Assembly: GCA_903893445.1 (NCBI GenBank)
Contig: CAITMG010000092.1
Span: 1-38,654 of the forward strand
Reading direction: 5' to 3'
DNA length: 38,654 bases
Source of the DNA: Candidatus Uhrbacteria bacterium
GTDB taxonomy: Bacteria > Patescibacteriota > Patescibacteriia > 2-12-FULL-60-25
The notes below the pieces were generated by a model. That model was not told the origin of the DNA. It did not search any database and saw nothing but the letters and a program-made list of their open reading frames with translations. Each line of letters begins with the position of its first letter. Positions within the stretch are counted from its first letter, which is position 1. A program made the position numbers and the translations under genes. This document shows positions 1 through 7,730 of the stretch, one piece after another.

Positions 1-24
1 CTCTACCAGCTGAGCTAACGGCCC
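1..24 (-). tRNA. tRNA, 5' portion only (cut by window edge)
   Basis: The reverse complement of these bases reads as the acceptor 5' strand and D arm of a tRNA, with the D-loop signature TAGCTCAGCTGGTAGAG. The anticodon lies outside the window, so the isotype cannot be read. The start GGGCCGTTAGCTCAG resembles Lys/Ile/Ala-type tRNAs, but that is only similarity from memory. Confidence 0.85.
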
Positions 25-59
25 ATGAATTGATGGGTGCTGTTCTTTTTCGCCGCTCA

Positions 60-88
60 AGAATGCCACGATGCAAGAAAAACGTCAA
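60..88 (-). promoter_or_regulatory. Candidate promoter of the minus-strand tRNA
   Basis: On the minus strand TTGACG (88-83) is followed after 17 bases by CATTCT (65-60), about 36 bases upstream of the tRNA 5' end. The -35 is good, the -10 weak. Confidence 0.45.
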
Positions 89-157
89 CGAGGGGGGATT
101 TTTTTGCTAAAAAACTTCAATTTGTGCATTTTTAGCCAAAATATTGACGTGGAAGGG

Positions 158-186
158 TTGACAAAACCCTCTTTTTGTGATATCTT
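158..186 (+). promoter_or_regulatory. Module promoter P1 (TTGACA-17-TATCTT)
   Basis: TTGACA at 158-163, a 17-base spacer AAACCCTCTTTTTGTGA, and TATCTT at 181-186. The last seven spacer bases and the -10 match promoter P2 at 14681 exactly. The upstream DNA (about 100-150) is A/T-rich with A and T runs and could act as an UP element. The leader of about 85 bases ends in a GGAGG Shine-Dalgarno sequence at 266-270. Confidence 0.8.
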
Positions 187-276
187 CTTTTGTTGAGTTG
201 GAGGACCTAGCACGTAGGGATTACGCGCACATCCAGCTAAAAATTCACCATTTGTTCATTTCTCACGGAGGCCTCA

Positions 277-501
277 ATGTTCGATCGCATTTCCGACCGC
301 ATCACTGACAGCAAGGCGTTCGAGGTCATCTGGTTCGGCATCCTCATCGTGTTCGCACTCGCCGTGTTGCTGGGATGCATCTACGGGATCGGCGCGCTGC
401 TCGGTGTCGTGTTCTGGAAGACGCTGGTGATCCTCGTGATGGGTTTCGTCATGCTGATCGCTGCTCTTTTTCTTCTGAATTGGATGCTCTCGTCCAGCTA
501 A
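277..501 (+). CDS. Small two-helix membrane protein, unknown function
   Basis: A 74-residue protein with a short charged amphipathic N-terminus (about residues 1-14, several Asp and Arg) and two hydrophobic segments, about residues 17-42 and 45-70. It has no recognisable domain. The start is set by GGAGG at 266-270, six bases before the ATG. It is the first gene of a module driven by P1, followed by a structured intergenic repeat (512-600), a lipoprotein and a PEGA protein. The codons are rich in C-ending triplets, like the other module genes and unlike galU or the pilin operon. Membrane location is clear from composition; a role in envelope organisation is only a guess from the neighbours. 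Confidence 0.75.
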   Translation: MFDRISDRITDSKAFEVIWFGILIVFALAVLLGCIYGIGALLGVVFWKTLVILVMGFVMLIAALFLLNWMLSSS

Positions 502-511
502 CAGCCGCTCA

Positions 512-600
512 TTCTCGCTCTCGGAGAAGATGGTGTTCCATCTTCTCCTGCGATTTCGGAAGCTCGATCTGAAAAAGATCGGGACGCCGAAAATGCAGTT
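512..600 (+). repeat. Structured intercistronic repeat, copy 1
   Basis: These 89 bases recur almost unchanged at 1217-1304; the visible difference is one A in a loop. Two RNA structures can be drawn. The first is a perfect 11-bp hairpin, GGAGAAGATGG (523-533), loop TGTT, CCATCTTCTCC (538-548). The second is a tiered stem: CTGC/GCAG (548-551/595-598), TTTCGG/CCGAAA (554-559/587-592) and CGATCT/AGATCG (565-570/576-581) with loop GAAAA. No U-tract follows, so this is not an ordinary terminator. It lies between two genes of one operon, and mRNA processing, stabilisation or protein binding are possible roles. Confidence 0.85.
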
Positions 601-632
601 GGGTACGCAATTTCAATTTTGTGAGGTTGATC

Positions 633-1211
633 ATGTCGTTTTCTTCGAAGCTCTTCGTGTTGGTCGTTGCTGCCTCGATGTCGCACGTTGCGTGCACGTA
701 CGAGACTAATAACTACTACTCGGGCGCTGACGTTTCATCCGATACAAGCGGTGCATTCACGTTCGCGCTCGACGAGTACACGCCTGAATCGCAGGCTGTC
801 TCCGTGGGTCAGAAGGGTTTGCCGGTGCTGTACCTCACGGTTACGGCCGGAGATTCTGGCGGCTGTCTTGGCAAGATCACGTTGCAGCGCGGCGGGGTGA
901 GTAGCGATGGCCTTCTCGAGAGCGCTTCACTCTACGACATGACGAACAAGCCGTGGATCCTGATCTCGACGGGTTCGTTCAATGGAAGTAAGGCTCTCAT
1001 CGGTTCGACTGGCCTCGGCTGGCTCATCTGTCTGAAAGGTGGTGAGTCGCGTCGCTATGCGATCACGGTCGATGTGACGTCGAGCTTGTCGAGTGGGCAG
1101 ACGTTCGCGCTCGGTATCGGTTCCGCACAAGATATCGAGACTTCGGACAGTAGCTCTGTTGGTGGGTCGTTCCCCATTTTCGGGAATTCCTTCACGATTG
1201 TCGCAAACTAA
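633..1211 (+). CDS. Secreted (probable lipoprotein) beta-sandwich protein
   Basis: A 192-residue protein with an N-terminal signal sequence ending at His-Val-Ala-Cys near residue 22, a weak lipobox. The mature part resembles the repeated domain of large CPR surface proteins: a start like FTFALDEYTPESQAVSVG, then a VLYLTVTAG strand, ITLQRGG, an ASLYD motif, and at the end 'FPIFGNSFTIV', as in pilus or S-layer-like proteins that carry many copies. Here there is one copy. I chose ATG 633 because GTGAGG sits six bases upstream; a GTG in the same frame at 621 would leave no ribosome site. Location on the cell surface follows from the signal; a ligand cannot be read. Confidence 0.7.
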   Translation: MSFSSKLFVLVVAASMSHVACTYETNNYYSGADVSSDTSGAFTFALDEYTPESQAVSVGQKGLPVLYLTVTAGDSGGCLGKITLQRGGVSSDGLLESASLYDMTNKPWILISTGSFNGSKALIGSTGLGWLICLKGGESRRYAITVDVTSSLSSGQTFALGIGSAQDIETSDSSSVGGSFPIFGNSFTIVAN

Positions 1212-1216
1212 CGACG

Positions 1217-1304
1217 TTCTCGCTCTCGGAGAAGATGGTGTTCCATCTTCTCCTGCGATTTCGGAAGCTCGATCTGAAAAGATCGGGACGCCGAAAATGC
1301 AGTT
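1217..1304 (+). repeat. Structured intercistronic repeat, copy 2
   Basis: Second copy of the element at 512-600, again directly after a stop codon and before the next Shine-Dalgarno sequence. The 11-bp hairpin is at 1228-1238/1243-1253. The tiered stem is intact, with loop GAAA instead of GAAAA. Keeping both helices in full between unrelated coding regions suggests either recent duplication or selection on RNA structure. Confidence 0.85.
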
Positions 1305-1343
1305 CGTCTCGCAATTTGAAAACAGAAGTTCCTGGAGGGTTCC

Positions 1344-1694
1344 ATGAAACATCTGAAGTCCGCTCTCGTCTCGCTGTTCATGATCGCGTTCATCTACGTC
1401 GCGGCCTGGTACGCCTTCGGGAAGGTCGAGATCTCGGCTCGATGCGGGGATCAAGAGCTCGTCGGAGCCAAGGTGGTCATCGACGGTGAGAACGCCGGGA
1501 AGACGCCGTACGAAACGCGACTCAGCCCGGGGTTCCACGAGATCCGCGTCATTCCGCCCGAGTCGGCTTCGGCGCTTCAGACGGAGTGGAAGGCCGAGCT
1601 CGCGATCTTCGTTCGCGGCGACGAGCTCCAGGCGCAGTTCGATACGAAGGAGCTGAAGTCCTCCGAAGCGGTCACGGCCACCACGGGCAACTAG
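1344..1694 (+). CDS. Membrane-anchored PEGA-domain protein
   Basis: A 116-residue protein. Residues about 7-25 form a signal anchor (SLFMIAFIYVAAWYAFG), and residues about 30-75 match the PEGA pattern: a GAKVVIDGENAGKTPYE core, then L-S-P-G-F-H-E-I-R-V. PEGA domains are short extracellular beta modules common in surface proteins of bacteria and archaea. The tail (about 75-116) is polar and Thr/Ala-rich at the end. GGAGG at 1334-1338 lies five bases before the ATG. It is the last gene of the P1 module and is followed by a terminator. The role is probably structural in the envelope; no enzymatic motif is visible. Confidence 0.75.
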   Translation: MKHLKSALVSLFMIAFIYVAAWYAFGKVEISARCGDQELVGAKVVIDGENAGKTPYETRLSPGFHEIRVIPPESASALQTEWKAELAIFVRGDELQAQFDTKELKSSEAVTATTGN

Positions 1695-1723
1695 TCGTAC
1701 TTTCAGCAACGTTCACTCTCTTC

Positions 1724-1761
1724 AACGCCTCGCGGGTTCTCCGCTCGAGGCGTTGTTTTGT
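1724..1761 (+). terminator. Rho-independent terminator of the P1 module
   Basis: AACGCCTCG (from 1724) pairs with CGAGGCGTT (ending 1754), with an inner CGG/CCG pairing, followed by GTTTTGT. Confidence 0.85.
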
Positions 1762-1796
1762 ATCTGGCGATTTTGTTGCTACCCTCGTTTTGGACG

Positions 1797-1825
1797 TTGA
1801 CATTGGGGCGGAAAGAACGTAGTTC
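1797..1825 (+). promoter_or_regulatory. Candidate promoter of the sigma-factor gene
   Basis: TTGACA (1797-1802) and, 17 bases on, TAGTTC (1820-1825). The -10 is poor; TCTATT five bases later is an alternative. Confidence 0.4.
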
Positions 1826-1855
1826 TCTATTAGGTGCGTCATGAAGGAGGTGGGG

Positions 1856-2782
1856 ATGGCGTCCAAAAACGTTCGTGGTACGTATCAGGACCGGGTGGAG
1901 ATTGATGCCTGTCTTGCTCGTTTTCGGACCGTTCCAGTTTTGCGCGATCAGACGGAGTTTCGACGGCTTTTTCGGGAATACACTGATGGGGAAACGCCGC
2001 GGCTTCGTGAGCGTGCGGAAGGTCTCATCTTATCTGGAAATGTTCGGCTCATTCTTCCGGTTGCGCGTGAGTATCTTGGTCGAGGCGTGTCTGGTGGAGA
2101 TCTTTTTCAGGCGGGAATGTTTGGGATGAGACGCGCGTTGGCAAAATTTACGCTGGATCGTGAGGCGAAGTTTTCCACGTACGCGTGTTGGTGGATTCGG
2201 GCCGAGATGCTTCGGACGATTGATGAAGAAAGTACCTTGATGCCATTTCGGATCCCGGTTGGGATGTTGGGCAAGGTTCGTCGGTTGCGACGGGACATGG
2301 TTCGACACTTTTTGGATCATCTCACATGGCCGACGGCGGAGGACATGGCGCGTCTGAGTCTCCCGGGGGAATTTTCTCCGGATGAATTCGCCGCGCAGGT
2401 CGCGACTGCTCAGCGGCTCATGGAGATCTCGACGCATCAGGGCGTTTCCATTGATGCGCAATCCATGGAAGACGAGCGCGGTGAAGGATTTTCGCTGCAC
2501 AGTCAACTCGCAGATCCTCGTCCGCCCAGTGATGAATTGCTGACGCGTTTGCGGGCGAGCGTCAAAGTGAGAAAGCTTCTTCAGCGGTTTCCAGAACGGA
2601 CGCGTCAGATTCTTCAGCTCCGGTTTGGTCTTGGTGGGGAGGACGAGCTCACGCTCGAAGAGATTGGTGATCGATACAGCCTCTCTCGCGAGCGTATTCG
2701 TCAGATCGAATCGCAGGCACTCCGAGAGCTTCGATTTCTGTTTAAGACGCTAGGTCAGGATCGCTCTTCGTTTGAACTGTAA
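1856..2782 (+). CDS. RNA polymerase sigma factor, sigma-70 family
   Basis: A 308-residue sigma factor that directs core RNA polymerase to promoters. Regions 1.2 and 2 run from about residue 15 to 130: NVRLILPVAREYLGRG, then DLFQAGMFGMRRALAKF and STYACWWIRAEMLRTI, the core-binding and -10-recognition parts. Region 3 is in the middle, and region 4 is at the C-terminus with RTRQILQLRFGL and the helix-turn-helix LTLEEIG...LSRERIRQIE. Region 1.1 is absent and region 2.4 departs from the housekeeping consensus (EESTLMPFRIPVG), so it could be a group 2 alternative factor, or a divergent primary factor of a reduced genome. ATG 1856 is preferred over ATG 1841: AAGGAGG (1844-1850) is five bases before it and would lie inside the longer reading. 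It is a single gene with its own terminator. Confidence 0.9.
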   Translation: MASKNVRGTYQDRVEIDACLARFRTVPVLRDQTEFRRLFREYTDGETPRLRERAEGLILSGNVRLILPVAREYLGRGVSGGDLFQAGMFGMRRALAKFTLDREAKFSTYACWWIRAEMLRTIDEESTLMPFRIPVGMLGKVRRLRRDMVRHFLDHLTWPTAEDMARLSLPGEFSPDEFAAQVATAQRLMEISTHQGVSIDAQSMEDERGEGFSLHSQLADPRPPSDELLTRLRASVKVRKLLQRFPERTRQILQLRFGLGGEDELTLEEIGDRYSLSRERIRQIESQALRELRFLFKTLGQDRSSFEL

Positions 2783-2785
2783 CGT

Positions 2786-2816
2786 TGCCTTGATGAACTC
2801 ATCAGGGCATTTTTTT
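2786..2816 (+). terminator. Rho-independent terminator after the sigma-factor gene
   Basis: TGCCTTGAT (2786-2794) pairs with ATCAGGGCA (2801-2809), one G-U pair, loop GAACTC, then seven T. Confidence 0.9.
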
Positions 2817-2876
2817 ATGATCGTTTCTTCACCCGTTGCCAATTACGCGGTTTTCCGGCATGATGCGGCGGAATCT

Positions 2877-3959
2877 ATGTCTCTCCAAATCGGCATTGTC
2901 GGTCTTCCAAACGTGGGCAAATCCACGATGTTTCAGGCGATCACGAAAAAAGCCGTGGATTGTGCCAACTTTCCATTTTGTACGATCGATCCAAATGTCG
3001 GCGTGGTTGAAGTTCCGGATGAACGTCTGGAAAAATTGGCCGCAGTTTCCAATGCGCGAAAGATTGTTCCGACAACGATTGAATTTGTTGATATCGCCGG
3101 TCTCGTGAAAGGCGCGTCACAGGGTCAGGGTCTTGGAAATAAATTTTTGGCGCACATTCGTGAGTGCGATGCGATTGCGCAAGTGTTGCGCGCGTTTGAA
3201 AGTGAGGATGTGATTCATGTCGAAAACTCGGTTAATCCGGCACGTGATGCAGAGATTATCGGCATTGAATTAGCGCTGGCAGATTTGGATACGGTCACGA
3301 AGCGTTTTCAGAACGTGGAACGTCAGTTAAAGAGTGGGCGAACAAAAGAACTCGAAGCGACACTTGCGACGCTTCAGCGTGCAAAGGATGCATTGGAAGC
3401 GGGGACAGCCGTGCGTGATTTGGAATGGACGGAAGAAGAGTTGAAAGAATTGAAGCAGATTGCGTTGATGACGCTGAAACCAATGCTGTACGTTGTGAAC
3501 GTCAGCGAAATTCAGTTGCAAGACGGATCATGGAAAAAAGCTGTTGAAGGTATTAAGGGACGTTTTGTTCCGGTGTGCGTGAAGCTTGAAGCCGAACTGG
3601 CGTCGATGACCAAAGAAGAGGCGAAGGAATATTTGGAATCGCTTGGTCAGGAAAAATCTGGACTTGATCGGTTGATCGTTGAAGCCTATGAGGTGCTTGG
3701 TTTAATCACGTATCTCACCTCCGGTGAAATCGAAACGCGTGCATGGACGATCGTGAAAGGTGCAAAAGCTCCACAAGCCGCCGGCGTGATTCATACGGAT
3801 TTTGAAAAAAGTTTTATTCGCGTGGAAGTCACGAATTGGCAAGACTTTGTGCAATACGGCGGAGAAGCAAAATGCCGCGAAAAAGGGTTAGTGCGTATTG
3901 AGGGCAAGGATTACGTGATGCGTGATGGCGATGTGTGCTATTTCCGCGTTGGAGCCTAA
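2877..3959 (+). CDS. ychF: Redox-regulated ATPase/GTPase YchF (Obg family)
   Basis: A 360-residue cytosolic P-loop NTPase, the usual length for YchF/OLA1. It shows the G1 motif GLPNVGKST near residue 8 and the family signature NFPFCTIDPNVGVVEVPDERL after it. The switch II region reads DIAGLVKGASQGQGLGNKFL. The C-terminal TGS domain ends with FIRVEVTNWQDFVQYGG and DYVMRDGDV. Known family members bind ribosomes and use ATP rather than GTP. ATG 2877 is chosen because the family starts directly before the beta strand with MSLQIGIVGLPN; the longer in-frame reading would start inside the previous gene and cover the terminator. No Shine-Dalgarno sequence is visible. Confidence 0.95.
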   Translation: MSLQIGIVGLPNVGKSTMFQAITKKAVDCANFPFCTIDPNVGVVEVPDERLEKLAAVSNARKIVPTTIEFVDIAGLVKGASQGQGLGNKFLAHIRECDAIAQVLRAFESEDVIHVENSVNPARDAEIIGIELALADLDTVTKRFQNVERQLKSGRTKELEATLATLQRAKDALEAGTAVRDLEWTEEELKELKQIALMTLKPMLYVVNVSEIQLQDGSWKKAVEGIKGRFVPVCVKLEAELASMTKEEAKEYLESLGQEKSGLDRLIVEAYEVLGLITYLTSGEIETRAWTIVKGAKAPQAAGVIHTDFEKSFIRVEVTNWQDFVQYGGEAKCREKGLVRIEGKDYVMRDGDVCYFRVGA

Positions 3960-3963
3960 AGAA

Positions 3964-3969
3964 TATACT
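3964..3969 (+). promoter_or_regulatory. -10 box of galU (TATACT)
   Basis: TATACT lies nine bases before the galU ATG, so a transcript starting about seven bases further on would be almost leaderless. No good -35 is seen at 17 bases. Confidence 0.45.
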
Positions 3970-3978
3970 GTTCCCACT

Positions 3979-4851
3979 ATGCAAACCGTACGCAAAGCGA
4001 TTATCCCGGTTGCGGGATTTGGGACGCGATTTTTACCGGCAACCAAGGCCATGCCAAAAGAGATGTTACCGATTATCGACAAGCCGATTATTCAGTATGT
4101 CGTGGAAGAAGCGGTCGCATCTGGGATTACGGATATTATCCTTGTGACGAGTCATGCGAAGCGTCCGGTGGAAGATCATTTTGATGACAACAAGGAATTA
4201 GAAAATTGGCTTTTTAAACAAGGGAAAAAAGATTTGCTGGAGCAGATTCGGGAGATCGGTAAACTGGCGAATTTTGTGTATGTGCGACAAAAGGGTCCGT
4301 ATGGAAATGCGACGCCGGTGTTGAATGCGGCACATTTAATTGGCAACGAGCCGTTTGCCGTGATGTTTGGCGATGATGTGTTTCATTGCAAGGTTCCGCG
4401 ATTGAAGCAGATGATTGATGTGTACGAAAAATATCAAGATCCGGTGCTTGGTGTTGTGAAGGTGGATGCGGAGGGGACAAAGCAATACGGCATTATTGAA
4501 CCTGGCGCGAAAGTGGAGTCGCATGTGTATCAACTCAAAGGTGTGGTTGAAAAGCCAGGACCGGAAAAAGCACCATCCCGACTTGCGGCAAACGCTGGAT
4601 ATATTTTAACGCCAGACATTTTTGATGAAATTCGAAAATTGAAACCTGGGCATGGCGGCGAGTACGTTACGTTGGATGCGATTTATCGTCTCATGAAAAA
4701 ACGACCGGTGTATGCGTGTGAAGTTGAAGGCTCGTATCATGATACGGGAACAAAAATCGGCTGGTTACGCGCGAACATTGAAATGGCTATGGATCGACCG
4801 GATATGGCGGCTGAGGTTAAAGCGATGTTAAAGAGCATTGGGAAGAAATGA
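3979..4851 (+). CDS. galU: UTP--glucose-1-phosphate uridylyltransferase
   Basis: A 290-residue cytosolic enzyme making UDP-glucose from UTP and glucose 1-phosphate, the donor or precursor for envelope glycans. The nucleotide-binding N-terminus reads KAIIPVAGFGTRFLPATKAM followed by PKEMLPIIDKPIIQY. Later come VRQKGPYGNATPVL, the metal/substrate motif FGDDV, and VEKPGPEKAPS, all as in GalU. The length is typical. ATG 3979 is the start matching the family; there is no Shine-Dalgarno sequence, and TATACT is nine bases upstream. The product would feed the glycosyltransferases at 12086-14369 and the polysaccharide genes at 27450-30194, a link by pathway and not by operon. Confidence 0.95.
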   Translation: MQTVRKAIIPVAGFGTRFLPATKAMPKEMLPIIDKPIIQYVVEEAVASGITDIILVTSHAKRPVEDHFDDNKELENWLFKQGKKDLLEQIREIGKLANFVYVRQKGPYGNATPVLNAAHLIGNEPFAVMFGDDVFHCKVPRLKQMIDVYEKYQDPVLGVVKVDAEGTKQYGIIEPGAKVESHVYQLKGVVEKPGPEKAPSRLAANAGYILTPDIFDEIRKLKPGHGGEYVTLDAIYRLMKKRPVYACEVEGSYHDTGTKIGWLRANIEMAMDRPDMAAEVKAMLKSIGKK

Positions 4852-4896
4852 GGGGAACAAAACTCTGCTTAGGACATGTGCCGAATGCTTTTGCGT

Positions 4897-4925
4897 TTTC
4901 AATCTTTGTCGGAACAGGGTAAACT
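4897..4925 (+). promoter_or_regulatory. Promoter of the binding-protein/pilin operon
   Basis: TTTCAA (4897-4902), a 17-base spacer, and TAAACT (4920-4925), ending 11 bases before the ATG at 4937. The expected transcript has a leader of only about five bases. Confidence 0.6.
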
Positions 4926-4936
4926 ATACGGCGACT

Positions 4937-6367
4937 ATGCGTCTTCAACGCTTCGCTTCGCGAATCCTTCCATTGTTTCTTGTTGTAAGTTTGTTTGGTC
5001 AGGGCTGTACGGCCGGACCAGATCCTGCGGCGGCAAAGGCGGCGACAAAAACCGAACTCGTTGTTTGGAATGTTGTTGATGGTGAGGATACCTACGGGCC
5101 GGTGCTCGCGGATTATCACGCCCTGCATCCGTTTGTGACGATTACGTATCGTCGGTTTCGTTTAGAAGAGTACGAGTCACAGTTGTTGAATGCGCTTGCC
5201 GAAGATCGCGGACCGGATGTGTTTATGATCCACAACACGTGGGTCGGAAAGTACATGCCAAAGGTTTTGCCACAGCCGCTTTCAACGCATGTGGCGGTGA
5301 TGACGCAACAGGGGACGTTGCAAAAAACGGTTGTGCCGGTGTTGGTCACCAACCCCACGCTCTCGGTGAAGAACATGAAAAATAATTATGCGGATGTGGT
5401 TGCGAAAGATTTTATCCGCTACGTCAACATGTCGCCGACGCCGGACAAGCGAGATATGCAGCAGCGCGTGATCGGGTTGCCGCTCTCGGTTGACTCCATG
5501 GCGCTCTATGCGAATAAGGATTTGATGAATGCCGCTGGCATCCCGACACTCCCGGATTCGTGGGACGCGTTTCAAGCGGATGTGAAAAAATTAGTGAAGC
5601 TGGATGCGGACGGACAGATCCTGCAAGCAGGTGCGGCGATTGGGACAAGTTCGAATATTGATCGCGCTCCGGACATCCTCGCATTATTGATGATGCAGAA
5701 TGGTGCTCAAATGGTGGATGATAGCGGATTCCCAACGTTTCAAACGATTCCGGCCAAGTTAAGCGGGCTTCGCGATACACCGCCAGCGTATGATGCACTC
5801 AATTTTTATACAGACTTTGCGAATCCGGCGAAGGATGTGTACACCTGGAATGCGCAGCAGCCGAATGCTTTGGACGCGTTCATCCAAGGGAAGACGGCGT
5901 TCTATTTTGGCTACTCCTACGATCTTCCAACGATCAAAGCGAGTGCGCCAAAATTGAATCTTGCGATTGCGCCGATGCCACAAATTGCCGGAAACCCGGT
6001 TGCGAATTTTGCGAACTATTGGGCATGGGTTGTTTCCAAGAAAACAAAAAATCCAGATATCTCGTGGGACTTTTTGAACTTCATGCAACAGCCGACGGAA
6101 ACGTCGAAATATCTTGCCCTCGCAAAACGACCAGCGGCGTTAAAATCGTTGCTCACCGCGCAAGTTGAAGATGAGGACATCGGTGTGTTTGCCTCGCAGG
6201 TGTTAACGGCACAATCGTGGTATCGCGGGACAGATCCGGCATCCGCAGATGTCGCGTTTAATGAGATGATTGATTTAACCGCGTCGAGCACGCCGGAACA
6301 TCTTGGCGCGATTGTGAGTGGAGCTGCGGAAAAGATTACTCAGACCGTGGTCTCGTTAACGCCATAA
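4937..6367 (+). CDS. Extracellular solute-binding lipoprotein, family 1 type
   Basis: A 476-residue exported protein. The signal peptide has a Gly-Gln-Gly-Cys site near residue 24, after which the lipid-anchored protein would begin. The body shows features of the MalE/UgpB-like sugar-binding family: ELVVWNVVDGEDTYGPVLADY near the N-terminus, EDRGPDVFMIHNTWV, a GLPLSVDSMALYANKDLM block, and a C-terminal NFANYWAWVVSKKTKNPDISWDFLNFM block. No ABC permease or ATPase gene is in the window. It ends one base before the first Cys-rich pilin, so it is co-transcribed with the pilin cluster. It may bind a glycan or peptide ligand for surface attachment or uptake, not necessarily for an ABC importer. ATG 4937 precedes a good signal peptide and follows TAAACT. 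Confidence 0.85.
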   Translation: MRLQRFASRILPLFLVVSLFGQGCTAGPDPAAAKAATKTELVVWNVVDGEDTYGPVLADYHALHPFVTITYRRFRLEEYESQLLNALAEDRGPDVFMIHNTWVGKYMPKVLPQPLSTHVAVMTQQGTLQKTVVPVLVTNPTLSVKNMKNNYADVVAKDFIRYVNMSPTPDKRDMQQRVIGLPLSVDSMALYANKDLMNAAGIPTLPDSWDAFQADVKKLVKLDADGQILQAGAAIGTSSNIDRAPDILALLMMQNGAQMVDDSGFPTFQTIPAKLSGLRDTPPAYDALNFYTDFANPAKDVYTWNAQQPNALDAFIQGKTAFYFGYSYDLPTIKASAPKLNLAIAPMPQIAGNPVANFANYWAWVVSKKTKNPDISWDFLNFMQQPTETSKYLALAKRPAALKSLLTAQVEDEDIGVFASQVLTAQSWYRGTDPASADVAFNEMIDLTASSTPEHLGAIVSGAAEKITQTVVSLTP

Positions 6368-6368
6368 T

Positions 6369-7730
6369 ATGGATTTTCGATCTTACGGTATCGTTGCCTT
6401 TCTCGCTGCTGTTTTGTTGTTTCCGGGGACGGCATTGGCTGCGCCAGGGTCACAGGTGAATTGCCGAAAAATTACAGGGACTTGTGCGACGGTTTGCGGA
6501 AAAGGATTAACCGGTGCATCGGGATCGGATTTTTTGCCAGGCGATACGAATGATTGTCCGACGGATCCTATTACCTCAACGACGCAGGCGTGTTGTATCC
6601 CGGATGGGTCCGGCTGTAGTGCGGCTGGTGGATCTTGTACGGATGGATTTTCGTGTGTCGCTGGAAAGGTTTCTGTCTCGGCAACTTGTAAATATGGGAA
6701 AATTTGTTGTGCGGATGCCGCGTCATCGGTCCCTTCAACGAGCGGTCCATCGTGCGCGAGTGTCGGTGGTTCCTGTGAACCGGGAGCCACGTGCACGGCA
6801 AGTTCGTGCGTTCCACGCAGTTGTTCATCTGGGTCTCCGCGTGGCGATATCACATCTTGTCCAAAAGCATCCGGTGGTATTACGCAAATTTGTTGCGCGC
6901 CGCCAACATGCGCCACAACTTGTTCCAATACAGTTGGTGGCTTGATGAAAGCGTCGTGCGCGACGGGTGAAAATGAAAATGCGACGTGTACGATTGCCGG
7001 TGATCCGGATTTGAATAACAAGTGTTGTTCGAGCATTCCTGGTGTGGTGACGATGGGTGGTGGAACAACGGGTTCGACCGGATCGGGTGGTTCTTCGGGA
7101 AGCGGTGCGACCGGAGGAGCAGCAAGCGGCGCATCTGGTCCGTTGACCTGTCAGGACACCTGCACCGGTTCGCATGGTGACATGAAGTCCTCTTGTGACA
7201 CGACGGACGTGAAGCTTAATTCCTGTACCACGGCTGGCGATCCAAGCAATGGAATGGTCTGCTGTGTTCCATCTGCCGTGGCGACCTGTGCGACGTCTGG
7301 GGGAAAGTGTGCCGCTTCTTGCAGTGCATCGGAAACGGCGAGCACGTCGTGTATGAATAAGGCCGGTGAAAAATGCTGTGTCCCAACGAAGGCCTCCGCA
7401 ACGGGTGCGGCAACAGGAGGATTGAAAGCGGGATCTGCTGGGGGATTGCCGACGATCTTGGCGGCTTGTGCACAAAGCGGCGACTGTACGCTGAATGATA
7501 TCGTGAATACGGGTGCGAATGCCGCCAACTTTTTTACGGTCCTTTCGGCAGGATTATTTTTCTTTTCGTTTATTTACGGTGGCGCACGATATCTTTTATC
7601 CTTTGGTCGCAAAGAGTGGGTTACTGCTGGCACAAAGGCGATGACAACGAGCGCGTTGGGGATGGCGATCGTGATGTTTGCGTGGGTGATTGTGAATTAT
7701 GTTGCAAATGCCATTCAAGGAAAAGGATAA
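6369..7730 (+). CDS. Cys-repeat ectodomain fused to VirB2-like pilin hairpin (pilin A)
   Basis: A 453-residue protein with signal peptide MDFRSYGIVAFLAAVLLFPG plus an Ala-rich cleavage region. Next come six cysteine-rich repeats of about 35-50 residues, each closing with Cys-Cys (for example CSAAGGSC ... KYGKICC and CATSGGKCAASC ... GEKCC). A Gly/Ser/Thr linker (about residues 228-258) falls between repeats 4 and 5. The C-terminal 80 residues are two membrane helices separated by a short charged turn (FIYGGARYLLSFGRKEW), the pattern of type IV secretion system pilins of CPR bacteria. The repeats look disulphide-bonded and extracellular. The gene follows the binding lipoprotein after one base. 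It is probably a minor or tip pilin or adhesin. Confidence 0.8.
   Translation: MDFRSYGIVAFLAAVLLFPGTALAAPGSQVNCRKITGTCATVCGKGLTGASGSDFLPGDTNDCPTDPITSTTQACCIPDGSGCSAAGGSCTDGFSCVAGKVSVSATCKYGKICCADAASSVPSTSGPSCASVGGSCEPGATCTASSCVPRSCSSGSPRGDITSCPKASGGITQICCAPPTCATTCSNTVGGLMKASCATGENENATCTIAGDPDLNNKCCSSIPGVVTMGGGTTGSTGSGGSSGSGATGGAASGASGPLTCQDTCTGSHGDMKSSCDTTDVKLNSCTTAGDPSNGMVCCVPSAVATCATSGGKCAASCSASETASTSCMNKAGEKCCVPTKASATGAATGGLKAGSAGGLPTILAACAQSGDCTLNDIVNTGANAANFFTVLSAGLFFFSFIYGGARYLLSFGRKEWVTAGTKAMTTSALGMAIVMFAWVIVNYVANAIQGKG

Noticed and set aside
927-1709. 260-codon open frame on the minus strand
   Set aside because: It runs across two plus-strand genes and one structured repeat, is Arg-rich and has no ribosome site or family match.
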